The translations under genes and the position numbers were made by a program. DNA of 64,000 nt from Saussurea involucrata (lineage: Eukaryota; Streptophyta; Magnoliopsida; Asterales; Asteraceae). Shown piece after piece: positions 22,989 to 34,700 of the stretch. Below the pieces are notes generated by a model that did no database searches, was not told the origin of the DNA, and saw only the letters and a program-made list of their open reading frames with translations. The stretch spans positions 184,244,284 to 184,308,283 of the forward strand of contig CM066320.1 of assembly GCA_033807775.1 (NCBI GenBank), given 5' to 3'. Numbering within the stretch: position 1 is the stretch's first letter; each line of letters opens with the position of its first letter.

Positions 22989-23077
<89 letters not shown>
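22689..23077. mobile_element. Second microsatellite-associated element plus long TA tract
   Basis: It begins GGGTCAGGTTCAGG after TA repeats and ends GTTTTCCATTTATTTTTTAGTGTC at 22993. An uninterrupted TA tract of about 80 bases follows (22995-23077). Its ends are related to the element at 22381. The TA tract ends only about 75 bases before the TATA box of the oxidase gene. Confidence 0.55.
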
Positions 23078-23082
<5 letters not shown>

Positions 23083-23150
23083 TTATATACCTTAGCTTCA
23101 AAACATACTTTTGATTTTACCCTTTCAAGCCAACATTTCACTTGCTTAAC

Positions 23151-23158
23151 TATATAAA
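23151..23158 (+). promoter_or_regulatory. TATA box of the gulonolactone oxidase-like gene
   Basis: TATATAAA lies 54 bases before the first ATG of the oxidase reading frame, a normal distance for a plant promoter with a short 5' leader. The neighbouring TA tract ends at 23077, so the proximal promoter is very compact. Confidence 0.6.
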
Positions 23159-23211
23159 CTTCCATAAACCTCCTCCATTAACCCTTCCAATATATTGGTG
23201 TATAGTGTGTA

Positions 23212-25251
23212 ATGTTGTCATCAAGACCAGTTTCAACACTGAAATGGAACTTCTTGATTATAATGATGATAACCAGCATGGTAACCTGTAATCCTCCTGA
23301 AGAGCCCATTAAATGTTCAACCAATCTCACAAAGTGCAACATCACCAACTCTTATGGCGCATTCCCCGATCGAACCACCTGTCGTGCGGCCGAGGTCACA
23401 TACCCTTCATCCGAACAAGACATCATCTCAGCCGTTGCCACCGCTACACGGGCCCACAGAAACATGAGAGTTGCCACTCGATACTCGCACAGCATACCAA
23501 AGTTGGTTTGTCCAGCTGGCGATGATGGACTCATTATTAGTACCGAAAAACTCAATCGTGTTATTGAAATCGATAAAGATAGTGGGCTCGTGACCTTAGA
23601 GAGCGGTGTGACATTAAGGCAACTCATAGATGAGGCTTCAAAAAGTGGATTGGCTTTGCCTTACACTCCTTATTGGTGGGGTTTGACGATTGGTGGTCTT
23701 TTAGGCACGGGTGCACACGGTAGCACCCTTTGGGGCAACGGTAGCGCGATTTATGAGTATGTGGTTCGGATGCGGATGGTCGCCCCCGGTCAGGCAGAAG
23801 ATGGTTATGCTAAGGTGTGGACGCTAGAAGAAAATGGCGAGTCCGATGGAGACATGAAGGCAGCTAAAGTTTCTCTCGGAGTACTAGGAGTTATTTCTCA
23901 GGTATATTGATCGATTAAGTTTTCACTACGACAAAATCAGATCTATTAACACATCAAATATATCTAAATGTCATAATAGACTGTTTTACAACTTTATAGG
24001 ATCAAACAATTATGCAACTAACATAAAAGTCTTACGATAGGATGTTAAATTGTATTTTGGGTCTTTACAAGTTGTTTAGGACACTTTTGATATAAATTGT
24101 CCTATTAGTTATTTATATCACATTTTCTATGACACTTAATAGGACATTTTTAAAATAGAATTTCATCTTAATTGTTTTTGTAGGACACTTCAATTTGAAA
24201 AGTTATCTATGAACACATCTTTATATGACACTCTTTCAAGTTAAAAATTAATGTCGTAAAAAATACTAGTATAACGTTTTATTTCAAAATTGTCCAAATA
24301 TTTCTTCTCATAACACCAAAAAGTGTGCCATCAACATTTTTGTATATGACACACAATTGTTTGAATCTTTAAACTTAAGTCATATAACGCAACACATGGG
24401 ATTACATGAGAAATTTCATATTCCGTGAGAACCGTCTGAAATAATAAAGGTATCCTTATATTGTATATATTAGTTTTACGTTTGTGAAGGTGGTAACTTG
24501 CTATGACGACAGTAAACCTCCACATGTTTTCACACAATATGATATTATATTCACATGTTTCATATGAACTTGAAGATTTACATTTATAACACTTCTCATG
24601 AAAATGGGTATTTATCATGAAGCGCAACCCTATAAGACTATAACGCAATCTTTTACTCCTAGTCTTCTTAAAATAAATGTCTACAATAAAAAAGACACAC
24701 AATTTTACTTACTTTTACTTCCATCTTCTCAAGATAAATGTCCATGATTGGAAAAGAAAAACACACTAGTTTTAAACATACGTAATTTTTACCCCTTTAA
24801 TTGACAAAAGATTAATTTTATACGTATTTGGTTGCCATAAAATCGATTTTGTTGCAATGATTGTAGTTTATTGTAACATGATAAATACGTACTCGCTTTA
24901 TTGTATCATGAGAGTTGACCCCTTTAATCTATAGGTAACTTTAAGGCTGCAGCCATTGTTCAAGAGGTCTGTTACCCTTGTAACCCAAAACGACACAGAC
25001 TTATCAGATCAAGTGACCATCTTTGGGAGACAACACGAGTTTGCAGACATAACATGGTACCCGAGTCAGAAACGAGTGGTTTATCGGGTCGATGATCGAG
25101 TCTCCTCCAATGTATCCGGAAATGGTCTTTGGGATCACCTTGGTTTTCGAGCTACGCCTTCACTTGCACTCCTTATCTTAAGATCTTCAGGTAGCAAGCT
25201 AGCAGAAGTTCACCCATAAGTAATTGTACAGTTCGTGCAACCCTTGATTAC

Positions 25252-25302
<51 letters not shown>

Positions 25303-26790
25303 GGGGTGGGTTCAAATGAAAACTCAAATTCAATTGTAAACGTGAGGACAAACCACAGTCGTTGATTAATAATCTGGTGAAGAGATCAATGGCAAAAAAA
25401 CACGGTGGCAATTTTGTAAATAAGTTGAAAACTCTGTCCATGGCTTAATGAATATTTAGTGCGCAGGGGTAAAATTGAAAAGATTAGAATCAACGCTTAT
25501 TTTTGTTGAATTTTTATTTTCTTTTTTAATTAAAAAACTTTTACCCCCTTAAATTTTAAAATAAATTATCTCAAAAATTACTAACATTTTAATCAAACAA
25601 ATTACATCAAAAAAACGAGAATTTCGTGCTCTTCGATATGACATCCATCATGATATTTTTTTTCGATTTAACCGTTTTTTACGTGAAATCGTGTATATAT
25701 GTTATATTCAGACTGAATATAACACATATTCAGTCTGAATATAACACATATTCAAACTGATGTATTTATATCAAAGAAAGGTAAGCATGAAAATGAGGTT
25801 TGAATAAACAAAAATGGTGTAATTATTCAAAAGGTCCTCCTAAACTACCCATCATCGAGGCTTCTGATCCATATACATTCTGCTGCTCATCATCCAGTAT
25901 TCTCCTCCATTAAAAGGTGTACCCCATTGACAAACATCATACTTGCACAGTTAACATTTAATGGAACATAATAAACGAAATCAAATACGAGATCTTGGTT
26001 ACTTGAATGATCATAATAGATCACTTGCAAAGGGGCATGCTAAAATGATTCCCGTTTGAGTTTTAATTTATTCCTAAGTTCATAATCTTTTATATATATA
26101 TATAGTGGTTTGTATAGTTTGTTAGAATTGTTTGGTTTACAATTGAAACGCACAATATATATATATATATACATATAGAGAGAGGGAGGTTCAAAGAAAA
26201 ACCTCAAAAAACGAAAAACTGAAGAACACATATAAATACATCAGTCTGAATATGTGTTATATTCAGTTTGAATATGTGTTATATTCAGTCTGAATATGTG
26301 TTATATTCAGACTGAATAAATGTAGATATTCAAAACGAATAAATGTTTAAATTTTGTACCTTTATTCAGTCTGAATAACTCTATATATTCAGACTGAATA
26401 AAGGTAAATATTCAAAACTGAATAAATGTACCTTTATTCACTCTGAATATAACACATATACACGATTTCACGTAAAAACGGTTAAAACGAAAAAAAACTA
26501 TATCATGATGGATGTCATATCGAAGAGCACGAAATTCTCGTTTTTTTGATGTAATTTGTTTGATTAAAATGTTAGTAACTTTTGAGATAATTTATTTTAA
26601 AATTTAAGGGGGTAAAAGTTTTTTAATTAAAAAAGAAAATAAAAAGTCAATAAAGGATGCGCTCATTCTAATTTGACGAAAATACCCCTAAAGCTGAATT
26701 TTAGGAATGACTTAAATATGGCTGCGATCAATGGACGAGATTTGTCCTCATGTTTACAATTGAATTTGAGTTTTCATTTGAACTTTCCTC

Positions 26791-26837
<47 letters not shown>

Positions 26838-28836
26838 CAAGCACTGTTTTTGAGTTTAAATACAGAGGAAGATCAAGAGGCGAAAGGTGATGTTGCTGGA
26901 AAGTGTAGTGTTGGAAAACTTACTACAGACGTTCTAATAAAGGCTGCATACGGTCTAACCAACGATGGTAAGGATATACTAATTAAAGTTTTTTTTTAAT
27001 TACTATCAAAATACATTGGCTTTATAAGTTATGCCTAAATTAGGATGATTTATAGAAATTAGGTGTATAGGGTCAGACAATTTAAGGTCATATAAAGATG
27101 TTACACTAGGCCGTTTAATGCACATTTGGACATCCTAAGGCCGTGCGTACCGCCATCGGGTACCACGGCCGGGTTCATGAACGGGTTGGGGCGGGTAGCT
27201 AGGGTACACGGTACGGTGGGTGCGGGTTCGGTGGGTGCGGGTTCGGCCGGGTTCATGAACTAGATTTGTGGGTCGCGGGTAAGGGTGAATTCCTATGTGA
27301 TCTTTAAGCATCAATTTCCATCGGGTAAGAGTTTGGTTTGAGTGGGTTCGGTGGGTTCGATAGGAAGCGGTCCTCCACTTTAGGGTAAGGAGGGTAGAAA
27401 AGAGAAAAGCTGATGTGGCGCTGAGGTGACATCAGGGTTCAGTGGGTTCGCGGGTTGGCGGTACTCATGGTCTAACAAGGTTTTAAGATGTTCTTGAAAT
27501 AAAGTGATTTATTATTTTCTTATTGGACGCTTGTTTAAACATCTTATCAACTTAGGGGGTGTTTGTGATTGCTTATTTAAAGTGTTTATTAGCTTATTAT
27601 TCGGGTGTGGTAGTAATAAGTAATTTTTAGTGTTTGGATGGTTAAAAAAGAAAACTGCTTATAGCGGTTTGGCACCGATGATAAGAAGTTTTTGATAAGT
27701 CATTTCATTCTAAATTATTGACTTATTTGAAACAACTTATCAACTTTTTAGTTATTTTACATATATAAGCAACCCCAAACACTCTCTAAATAACAACTTA
27801 TAACATAATCCAAACACTTTTTTTAAAACTCCGGTCAAACACTTTTTTTAAAACTCCGGTTAGACACCACATAAGTTAGTAAGCACTTTTATATAAAAGC
27901 ATAAGTTGTTTTAAATAACTTTCACATGATACATAGAATTGTTTAGTCCTACAAATTAACATAGCAAGTCTTATAAAACCATCTACTTATGACATGTAAA
28001 CATATTTGAGTCTAATAAAACCTGATTTTGTTGAAGTGATATAACTTATAGTTATATATGTATTTGTGCTTTATGTAGGTATTATTTTTAAGGGATACCC
28101 GGTGGTTGGATATCAAAATCGGCTCCAATCATCAGGGGGTTGCCTTAAAGGCCCTAAAGATGCCGAAATCACCGCATGTCCATGGGATCCCCGAGTCAAG
28201 GGTTTATTCTTTCACCAAACCACATTCAGCATCGTCCTTTCGAAAGCTAAAGATTTCATCCAAGACATACAAAAGCTCGTAAGTATCGTACCACAATCAT
28301 TGTGTGGTTTAGACCTCTATAACGGTATCCTCATGAGATATGTTACGGGTTCATCAACTGCTTACTTAGGCAAACAAGAAGACTCATTGGATTTCGACAT
28401 CACCTACTACAGGAGTAAAGATCCAAAAAGACCAAGACTTTTTGAAGACGTGATCGAAGAGATTGAGCAAATGGCTGTTTTCAAGTATGGCGGTCTACCG
28501 CATTGGGGAAAGAATCGAAATGTGGCATTTAAAGGGGCGATCAAGAAGTACAGAATGGCTAGAAAGTTTATGGAGGTTAAAGAGAAGTTTGATCCATTAG
28601 GGTTGTTTTCAAGTGAGTGGACAGATCAAGTTTTGGGACTGAAAGGTGGATTGAGCATTGTGAAGGAAGGTTGTGCCCTTGAGGGTTTGTGTCTGTGTTC
28701 AGAGGATTTTCATTGTGCACCACAAAGAGGTTATTTATGTCGACCTGGGAAAGCCTTTGAAGATGCAAGGGTTTGTACTTTAGTTCGTCAAGTCAATGAA
28801 ACCGATACTTTATCATCCATAAAGTTTGAGCTTTGA
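23212..28836 (+). CDS. L-gulonolactone oxidase-like flavoprotein, four exons, complete
   Basis: Exons read by eye: 23212-23901, 24935-25190, 26866-26967 and 28079-28836. All introns are GT-AG and phases match (0, 1, 1). Together they give 1806 bases, 601 residues plus stop. Residues about 1-25 form a hydrophobic secretion signal. The FAD-binding PCMH domain follows, with RYSHSIPK (His93, placed like the flavin-linked His of aldonolactone oxidases) and GLTIGGLLGTGAHGSTLWG at 157-175. The C-terminal domain has PHWGKN at about 490-495, the counterpart of the HWxK motif of the family, then a Cys-rich tail (GCALEGLCLC, YLCRPG) known from plant GulLO proteins. Family role: oxidation of L-gulono-1,4-lactone to ascorbate, probably in the secretory pathway; activity of plant members varies. 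No stop or frameshift was seen. Confidence 0.93.
23924..24859. mobile_element. Possible CACTA-like MITE in oxidase intron 1
   Basis: Starts CACTACGACAAAATC and ends GATTTTGTTGCAATG, imperfect inverted repeats that fill most of intron 1. A related end (CTGATTTTGTTGAAGTG) lies near 28022-28038 in intron 3 and matches the intron 1 end over about 50 bases when reversed. The target duplication is not clear. Confidence 0.45.
25252..26836. mobile_element. 1.5-kb fold-back element in oxidase intron 2
   Basis: TACATA microsatellites at 25252-25302 and 26791-26836 flank an inverted repeat. The left arm (from GGGGTGGGTTCAAATGAAAA, 25303 to about 25705) is matched by the right arm (about 26455-26790, ending TTTTCATTTGAACTTTCCTC). 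The centre holds repeated palindromes of the type ATTCAGACTGAAT (about 25708-25760 and 26240-26455) and a second, smaller element starting near 26160 with TA/GA repeats and AGGTTCAAAGAAAAACC, akin to the one at 22381. It nearly fills intron 2 and ends 29 bases before exon 3. Confidence 0.75.
27137..27478. mobile_element. GC-rich small transposon in oxidase intron 3
   Basis: AAGGCCGTGCGTACCGCC at the left and GGCGGTACTCATGG near the right are inverted copies. The interior is GC-rich with many GGTGGGTGCGGGTTCG-like repeats, in contrast to the AT-rich intron around it. No coding region. The superfamily is uncertain. Confidence 0.5.
27554..27787. mobile_element. MITE in oxidase intron 3
   Basis: GGGGGTGTTTGTGATTGCTTAT and ATAAGCAACCCCAAACACTCT form imperfect terminal inverted repeats about 230 bases apart, a layout common for plant hAT-type MITEs. 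The target duplication was not resolved. Confidence 0.5.
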
Positions 28837-29433
28837 GTATCTTTAATTTATAGATATATGAATGGTAGAAAATAGGAGTGGGCGACTTTAGATAAACCGT
28901 ACATGCTCATTCTATTACATAAAAGAATAATCTTATGTACTTTCTCTCTCTCTCTCTCTCTCTCTCTCTTCCTGTAGTCTGAAGTCTAAGAACATCTCAA
29001 CAACTTCTATAAAATAGAGAAAAATGTTTTTTTATTCTTTATATTGCTCCAACAGTTGTTTATATTGTTCTCTAAAATAGAGAAAACTAGAGAAAGCTCC
29101 AAGTCTAGAGAATTCTCTAAAACTTAATTGCTAGGTAAAGAGAAATTATTTTTTTATTCATTCCACCAATAGAGTTGAGTTATTATTATTTTATATAAAT
29201 TCAATTTAAAAAATGTATTGGGATGATAAATTTAACAATATTAATAATATAAAAATCACTAAAATAGAAAATCTGTTGGGGCTAAATGTAATTCATTTTA
29301 GAGATTTTGACTTTTAACGCTCTATTTAGAAAAAGTATAGAAAATCTGTTGAAGATGCTCTAATTTGTTATTGGTGAATCGAATCGACCTACTATAGCCT
29401 CATCTGAATACTGCCAATGAAAGATAGCTTGAT
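28837..29433. other. 3' flank of the oxidase gene with a MITE
   Basis: A CT microsatellite lies at about 28944-28969. A small element at about 28987-29363 has ends TAAGAACATCTCAACAAC and GTTGAAGATGCTCTAA in inverted orientation and internal AAAATAGAGAAA motifs, like many plant MITEs. I see no strong polyadenylation signal. Confidence 0.45.
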
Positions 29434-29438
29434 CATAG

Positions 29439-29684
29439 TGTTGAAACTTGCTTGCAAGTAGCATTTGTTATTTTTTAAATTTTAGTTGTTCTGATTTTGC
29501 TTCCCACGTTGGAATTGATTTAGTCTTCCTACTTATTAGGAGAGTTTGTTATCTCTAGTTATCTCTAGTCTGTTGGTTTTTGTAAGCCTATAGAAGGCCA
29601 TTTGATCTTAAAATAAATGCAAGCAAGCTTTCAGCTATCTTCTTAATTCTCTGTTGTTTCTTTCTCTGCTTTCTTTGTTTTTCA
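29439..29684 (+). repeat. 5' LTR of C1
   Basis: It opens TGTTGAAACTTGC and ends TTGTTTTTCA. It is about 14 bases shorter than the 3' LTR because of a length difference right after TGTTGAAAC; otherwise the two are very similar. Confidence 0.9.
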
Positions 29685-29686
29685 TT

Positions 29687-29698
29687 TGGTATCCGAGC
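29687..29698 (+). other. Primer binding site of C1
   Basis: TGGTATCCGAGC differs by one base from TGGTATCAGAGC, the usual initiator-Met tRNA primer complement of plant copia elements, and lies two bases after the LTR. Confidence 0.8.
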
Positions 29699-29722
29699 AG
29701 GTCATCTGTGAGGGCCTGTGTG

Positions 29723-31677
29723 TGTAACACCCTAAAAACAGGGCCAATTTAAACCTTGAATAAAACTCAAGTTATGATCATAAAACTTCAAACTTTGATA
29801 ACCTGATGATCAATTGTAAAGGTTTTATATATACAACACGTCTAACTCAAATAACCTATTAATCTAATCATACATCATAATCAGATTAATTAAGTTATCT
29901 AATCCTTCGTCCAAAAGCATCAAAAGAATAGCTAGATCCCCCGTCATCTCTAAGTTTGAATCTTTCCAAAAGTCCTCATCACACATCTCCGCTTACTTCC
30001 CGGAGCTTGTACCTGGTAAGAAGATTCAACTTGAACAATTAGGCTTTCGCCTAGTGAGGATATTCAAATCAAATTAAAATTAACAAATAAAATATCAACA
30101 GATAAGTCAAACCTGTTTTCACCCATCTTACCGTACAACAACTCCTTTCAACAATGGGAATCTACCCCACTCCCATACTTATGACTAATTTATCTAGCCA
30201 TAATCTCACTACCAAGAGTTTACCATGAATAATCCCATATTCAAGGTTAATACTCTTATTCAAGAAATTACAAGTCAAAACCTGCCTATTTCTTAATCCG
30301 AAAGTAGAGATTACAAATTACGTTATGCCTATCTCAATTCTTTCCTCCAAGCTGGGAAATCTCCGATCTTCCCTGATAAATGGAAATCTCCGATCTTCCA
30401 TTCGAAATGGGAATTACAAATCAAAATCTGCCTATTCCACATTTCACGTCCTCACCACCTCAGAATCACTGACCCCAATGGGATTTAATATATCGCAATA
30501 CACAACCGGGGCCCTCACGATGATTCAAGGTACGCTCATTCACTAGAAATTACATCCCTTGGTCAAATGGCGAGTATTCGGTTCCCATTAGACCGTACCC
30601 AGGTGCCCTACGATGACTGAATGCCTATTTCTAGCAACCGCAACATAATACATAAGTATTATAACTCTTACTATCGTATGTGCATAACATACAATGTATT
30701 CTATCTCAAAACATATTCTATATACATCTATAAAGAATATTAATCTCGACACCTCAACTTCTTAACTATTCCTCTTTGCAATTTAGCACGGGGATCAACA
30801 TAGCATACTCTTGATTACATGCTCAGAATTATTAAAATTTTAAACAAGTCCTTTCAGTTCATCATAAGAATAACTTAATATCATAAATTCATTTAAGTTA
30901 ATAACAAAATTACTTAAATCAGAAAAATTGCACCAACATGAGCATTGCGCAACCAACTGTGGCGCAATACTCACTTTGCGCAACCAACTGTTGCGAAATT
31001 CTCACTTTGCGCAACCAACTGTTGCGAAATTCTCACTTTGCGTAACCAAGGCTTGCGCAAAGTGTACTTTTCGCAAACACTGTTCATTCGTCTTCTTCAT
31101 TAAGCCAGATCATAAATTCATCTCATTAAGCCTACCATTTCTCAATTAAGTCATACCATCATGTTTAAACACAAGTATAACATATCAATTTCAATTCTAA
31201 TTTGCTTAATTTTAAGAAGATTGAATAAACTCACCTAGTTAAAATCTGAACACTGCGTTCTTCACAAAACTCGATTCTTTAGCTTAATCAATAGCTAAAC
31301 ACATAAATTAACCAATTACTTATCTTCCTTACAAGAAATCAGTAGGAGAAATCAAGTTTCTTACCACAAATTCAAGCCAAATGCTTTCTTTCTTCTCTTC
31401 TTCTCGATTTCTCTATCTCTCGATTTCTTTCTCTCTGTTTACCGTAAAATGCTCACATACACACAATTAGTCTAAAATGACTAATTGTTGACACCTCAAA
31501 CAAATATGATGAGTCATTACTCATCATACCAAATACACCTTCAACTTTAATTGAATGTCACAATAAACCTTCAAGTTAATATTTCCAATTAACTTTATAC
31601 TTTAACCCAAATACAAAATAACCCTTATGGTTAATATTATATTCACAAATAATACAACGGAAATTCGAGATGTTACA
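29723..31677 (-). repeat. Solo LTR of the G2 family inside C1
   Basis: Flanked by GTGTG (29718-29722 and 31678-31682). Read on the minus strand it begins TGTAACATCTCGAAT and ends AGGGTGTTACA, matching the ends of the G2 LTR. Minus-strand signals: donor-like CTAG/GTGAGTT at 31234, hairpin (AGGC/GCCT) at 30039-30053, acceptor-like TTACCAG ending at 30013. A four-unit array with CGCAACCAACTGTTGCG lies at about 30945-31075. The start of the open frame at 31627 lies inside this LTR and is not a gag start. Confidence 0.87.
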
Positions 31678-31707
31678 GTGTGTGAGCTAGATTTTGTTCT
31701 AGCAAAA

Positions 31708-34700
31708 ATGAGTGATCTTCAAGTCATTGGTGGAGTGAAGAAACTCAACAACAACAACTACAATTCTTGGTCCACTTGTATCAGGTCGTATCTACAGGGA
31801 CAAGATTTGTGGGAGCTTGTCAATGGATCAGAAGTCGTTGAACCACAAGCGGAGGATGCAACTGGTGTTCTACGAAAATGGAAGATCAAAGCAGGCAAAG
31901 CAATGTTCGCCTTAAAGACAACAACTGAAGGCGAGATTTTGGAGCACATTCGGGATGCTGAAACCCCAAAGGAAGCTTGGGACATTCTTGCCAAGCTATT
32001 TTCAAAGAAGAATGACACGAAGCTGCAACTTCTGGAAAGCGAGTTATTGTCGGTTGAACAACGTGACATGACCATCGTCCAATACTTCCACAGAGTAAAA
32101 TCGTTGTGCCGAGAGATTTTCGATTTGGATCCAGGAGCTCCGATTGGAGATACCAGAATGAAGAGAATCATCATTCATGGTTTGAGAAGCGAATATAGAG
32201 GATTCGTTGCTGCATTGCAAGGGTGGTCGACACCACCATCACTTGTAGGGTTCGAGAATTTGCTTGCCGTGCAAGAGGCTTTTGCTAAGAAGATGGAAGG
32301 AAGCCCAGTAAAAGGAGAAAAGGCAATTTATGCCAACAAAAGTAGAAGCAACTTTAAACAACGAGACGCAACCGGGTCAAAAAGAGGAGAGGATTCAAAA
32401 AGGCAGGAGACAACAAGAGAGTCAAAAAGGCACGAGTCAACAGATGGAACGCAACAGAAAAGGTTTGTGGTGATGTGCTATATTTGTGGAAGGAAGGGGC
32501 ACATAGCAAGGTTTCGCAAATCAAAGAGGTCGATTGAGGGTAACTCTGAAGTCGAGAAAGAAGAAGAAGAAGAATGGGACGCAGAAGGCCTGTTTGCTGC
32601 AGAAGAAGATGTTTTGTCTCTTACCGCAACAACACAAGCAGACGATTATGAGAAGAGTTGGATCGTTGACTCTAGCTGCTCTAAGCACATGACGGGTGAT
32701 AAAGAAAAGTTGCAAAATCTGATCGAATATAAAGGAAGTCGTGTTGTAATGACAGCTAATAACACGAAGTTACCAATAACTCATGTTGGTAATAGAAGTT
32801 TGTCTCCCCAAGGTGATAAAGAAGTCTCACTCCAAAATGTATACCATGTACCAGGTATGAAAAAGAATTTATTATCGGTAACCCAACTAACATCAGCAGG
32901 TCATTATGTTGTATTTGGCCCACAAGATGTGAAGGTATACAGTGATCTCAAGGTTTCGGGAACACAAACAATGGAGGGACAGCGGTTAGATTCGGTGTAT
33001 GTGATGTCGGCTCAGACTGCTTATGTCGAAAAGACCCGGAGAAACAAAACAGCTGATCTATGGCACATGAGACTAAGTCATGTAAGCTATTCCAAGTTGG
33101 AGATGATGATGAAGAAGGAGACGTTGAGGGGTCTTCCAAAACTAGATGTTAAAACTGACACAATTTGTGCAGGTTGCCAGTATGGTAAAGCACATCAGTT
33201 ACCATATGAAGAGTCAAAATTTCAAGCCAGGGAACAATTAGAGTTGATACACTTTGATGTGTTTGGACAAGCATTGGTTCAATGTATGAAGTATATGGTG
33301 ACATTCATTGATGATTTTTCAAGGTATGTGTGGGTTTTCTTTATGAAAGCTAAGTCTGATGTTCTTCTTAAATTCAAAGAATTTAAAGAATCAATTGGGA
33401 CAGAGGTTGACAAGAAAATTTGGTGTATTCGCACCGACAATGGGGGGAGTACAGATCTCATAACTTTACTCAATACCTGCGAGTCAATCGTATTCGACAT
33501 CAGTTCACATGTGCCAACACGCCACAACAGAACGGGGTGGCAGAAAGAAAGAATCGGCATCTTACAGAAACCTGTCGGAGCATGCTTCGTGCAAAAAATA
33601 TTCCAGGAAGGTATTGGGCAGAAGCTATGAATACAACCGCATTTCTGATAAATCAGCTACCTCAACGAAGGTTAAATTTGTCTTCTCCCTTTGAAAAATT
33701 ATGGAAAACTAAACCATCAGTTAGCTACTTTCGAGTTTTTGGATGTGTTTATTACGTATTCGTACCTGATCAGTTACGTAGCAAAATGGACAAAAGGCTG
33801 TTAGATGTGTTATTGTGAATACGACAACAAAAGAAAAAGGTGGAAATGTTGTGATCCTGCAACAGGAAGGTGCTACACATCTCAAGACGTGGTCTTTGAT
33901 GAAGCCTCATCGTGGTGGTCCTCAAACGAAGAATCGCCGGCTAACTTAATCAAGTCCAAAGATGGATTGGAATCCCCTCAAGTTCAGTTGAGAATGGACG
34001 GGGATGATGGAGAAGAAAGTGCTGAACGAAGTCCTTGGCAAACTGGTGTACATCAGCAACCAGAACCAAATGAGGAAGGAGAATCTAGTAAAGTGGAAGC
34101 CCAAACTTCACTTAGAAGATCAACAAGAGCAAGAAAGCCCAATCAAAAATACGCCAATGCTGCCATATTAGAAGAAGTTGATGGAAAGGAACCAGAGACG
34201 TTTGAAGAAGAAACCCAAGATCCAAAATGGGTCTAAGAAATGGAAGAAGAGATCGATGCATTAAATCAAAATCATACTTGGGAGCTTGTACCAAAACAGA
34301 AAGACGTGAAACCCATCTCCTGTAAATGGGTTTTCAAGATAAAGCGTCGAGTCGATGGTTCAATCGAAAGGTATAAGGCGCGCTTAGTAGCTCGAGGTTT
34401 TTCTCAAGAATATGGTCTGGACTACGATGAAACGTTCAGTACTGTAGCAAAGCTCACCACCGTTCGAGTTGTACTTACACTTGCAGCTAATAAAGGTTGG
34501 AACTTGTGGCAAATGGATTTGAAGAACGCCTTCTTACATGGTGAGTTAGATCGGGAGATTTTTATGAATCAACCACTTGGATTTATAAATCAGGAACATC
34601 CCGAATATGTTTGCAAACTTCGAAAGGCGCTCTATGGGCTAAAACAAGTCCCGAGGGCTTGGTATGGTAAGATTGTTGAACTTCTTCTACACATCGGGTA

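Noticed and set aside
24331..24702. 123-codon minus-strand frame in oxidase intron 1
   Set aside because: Lies within intron and MITE sequence, AT-driven composition, no homology I recognise.
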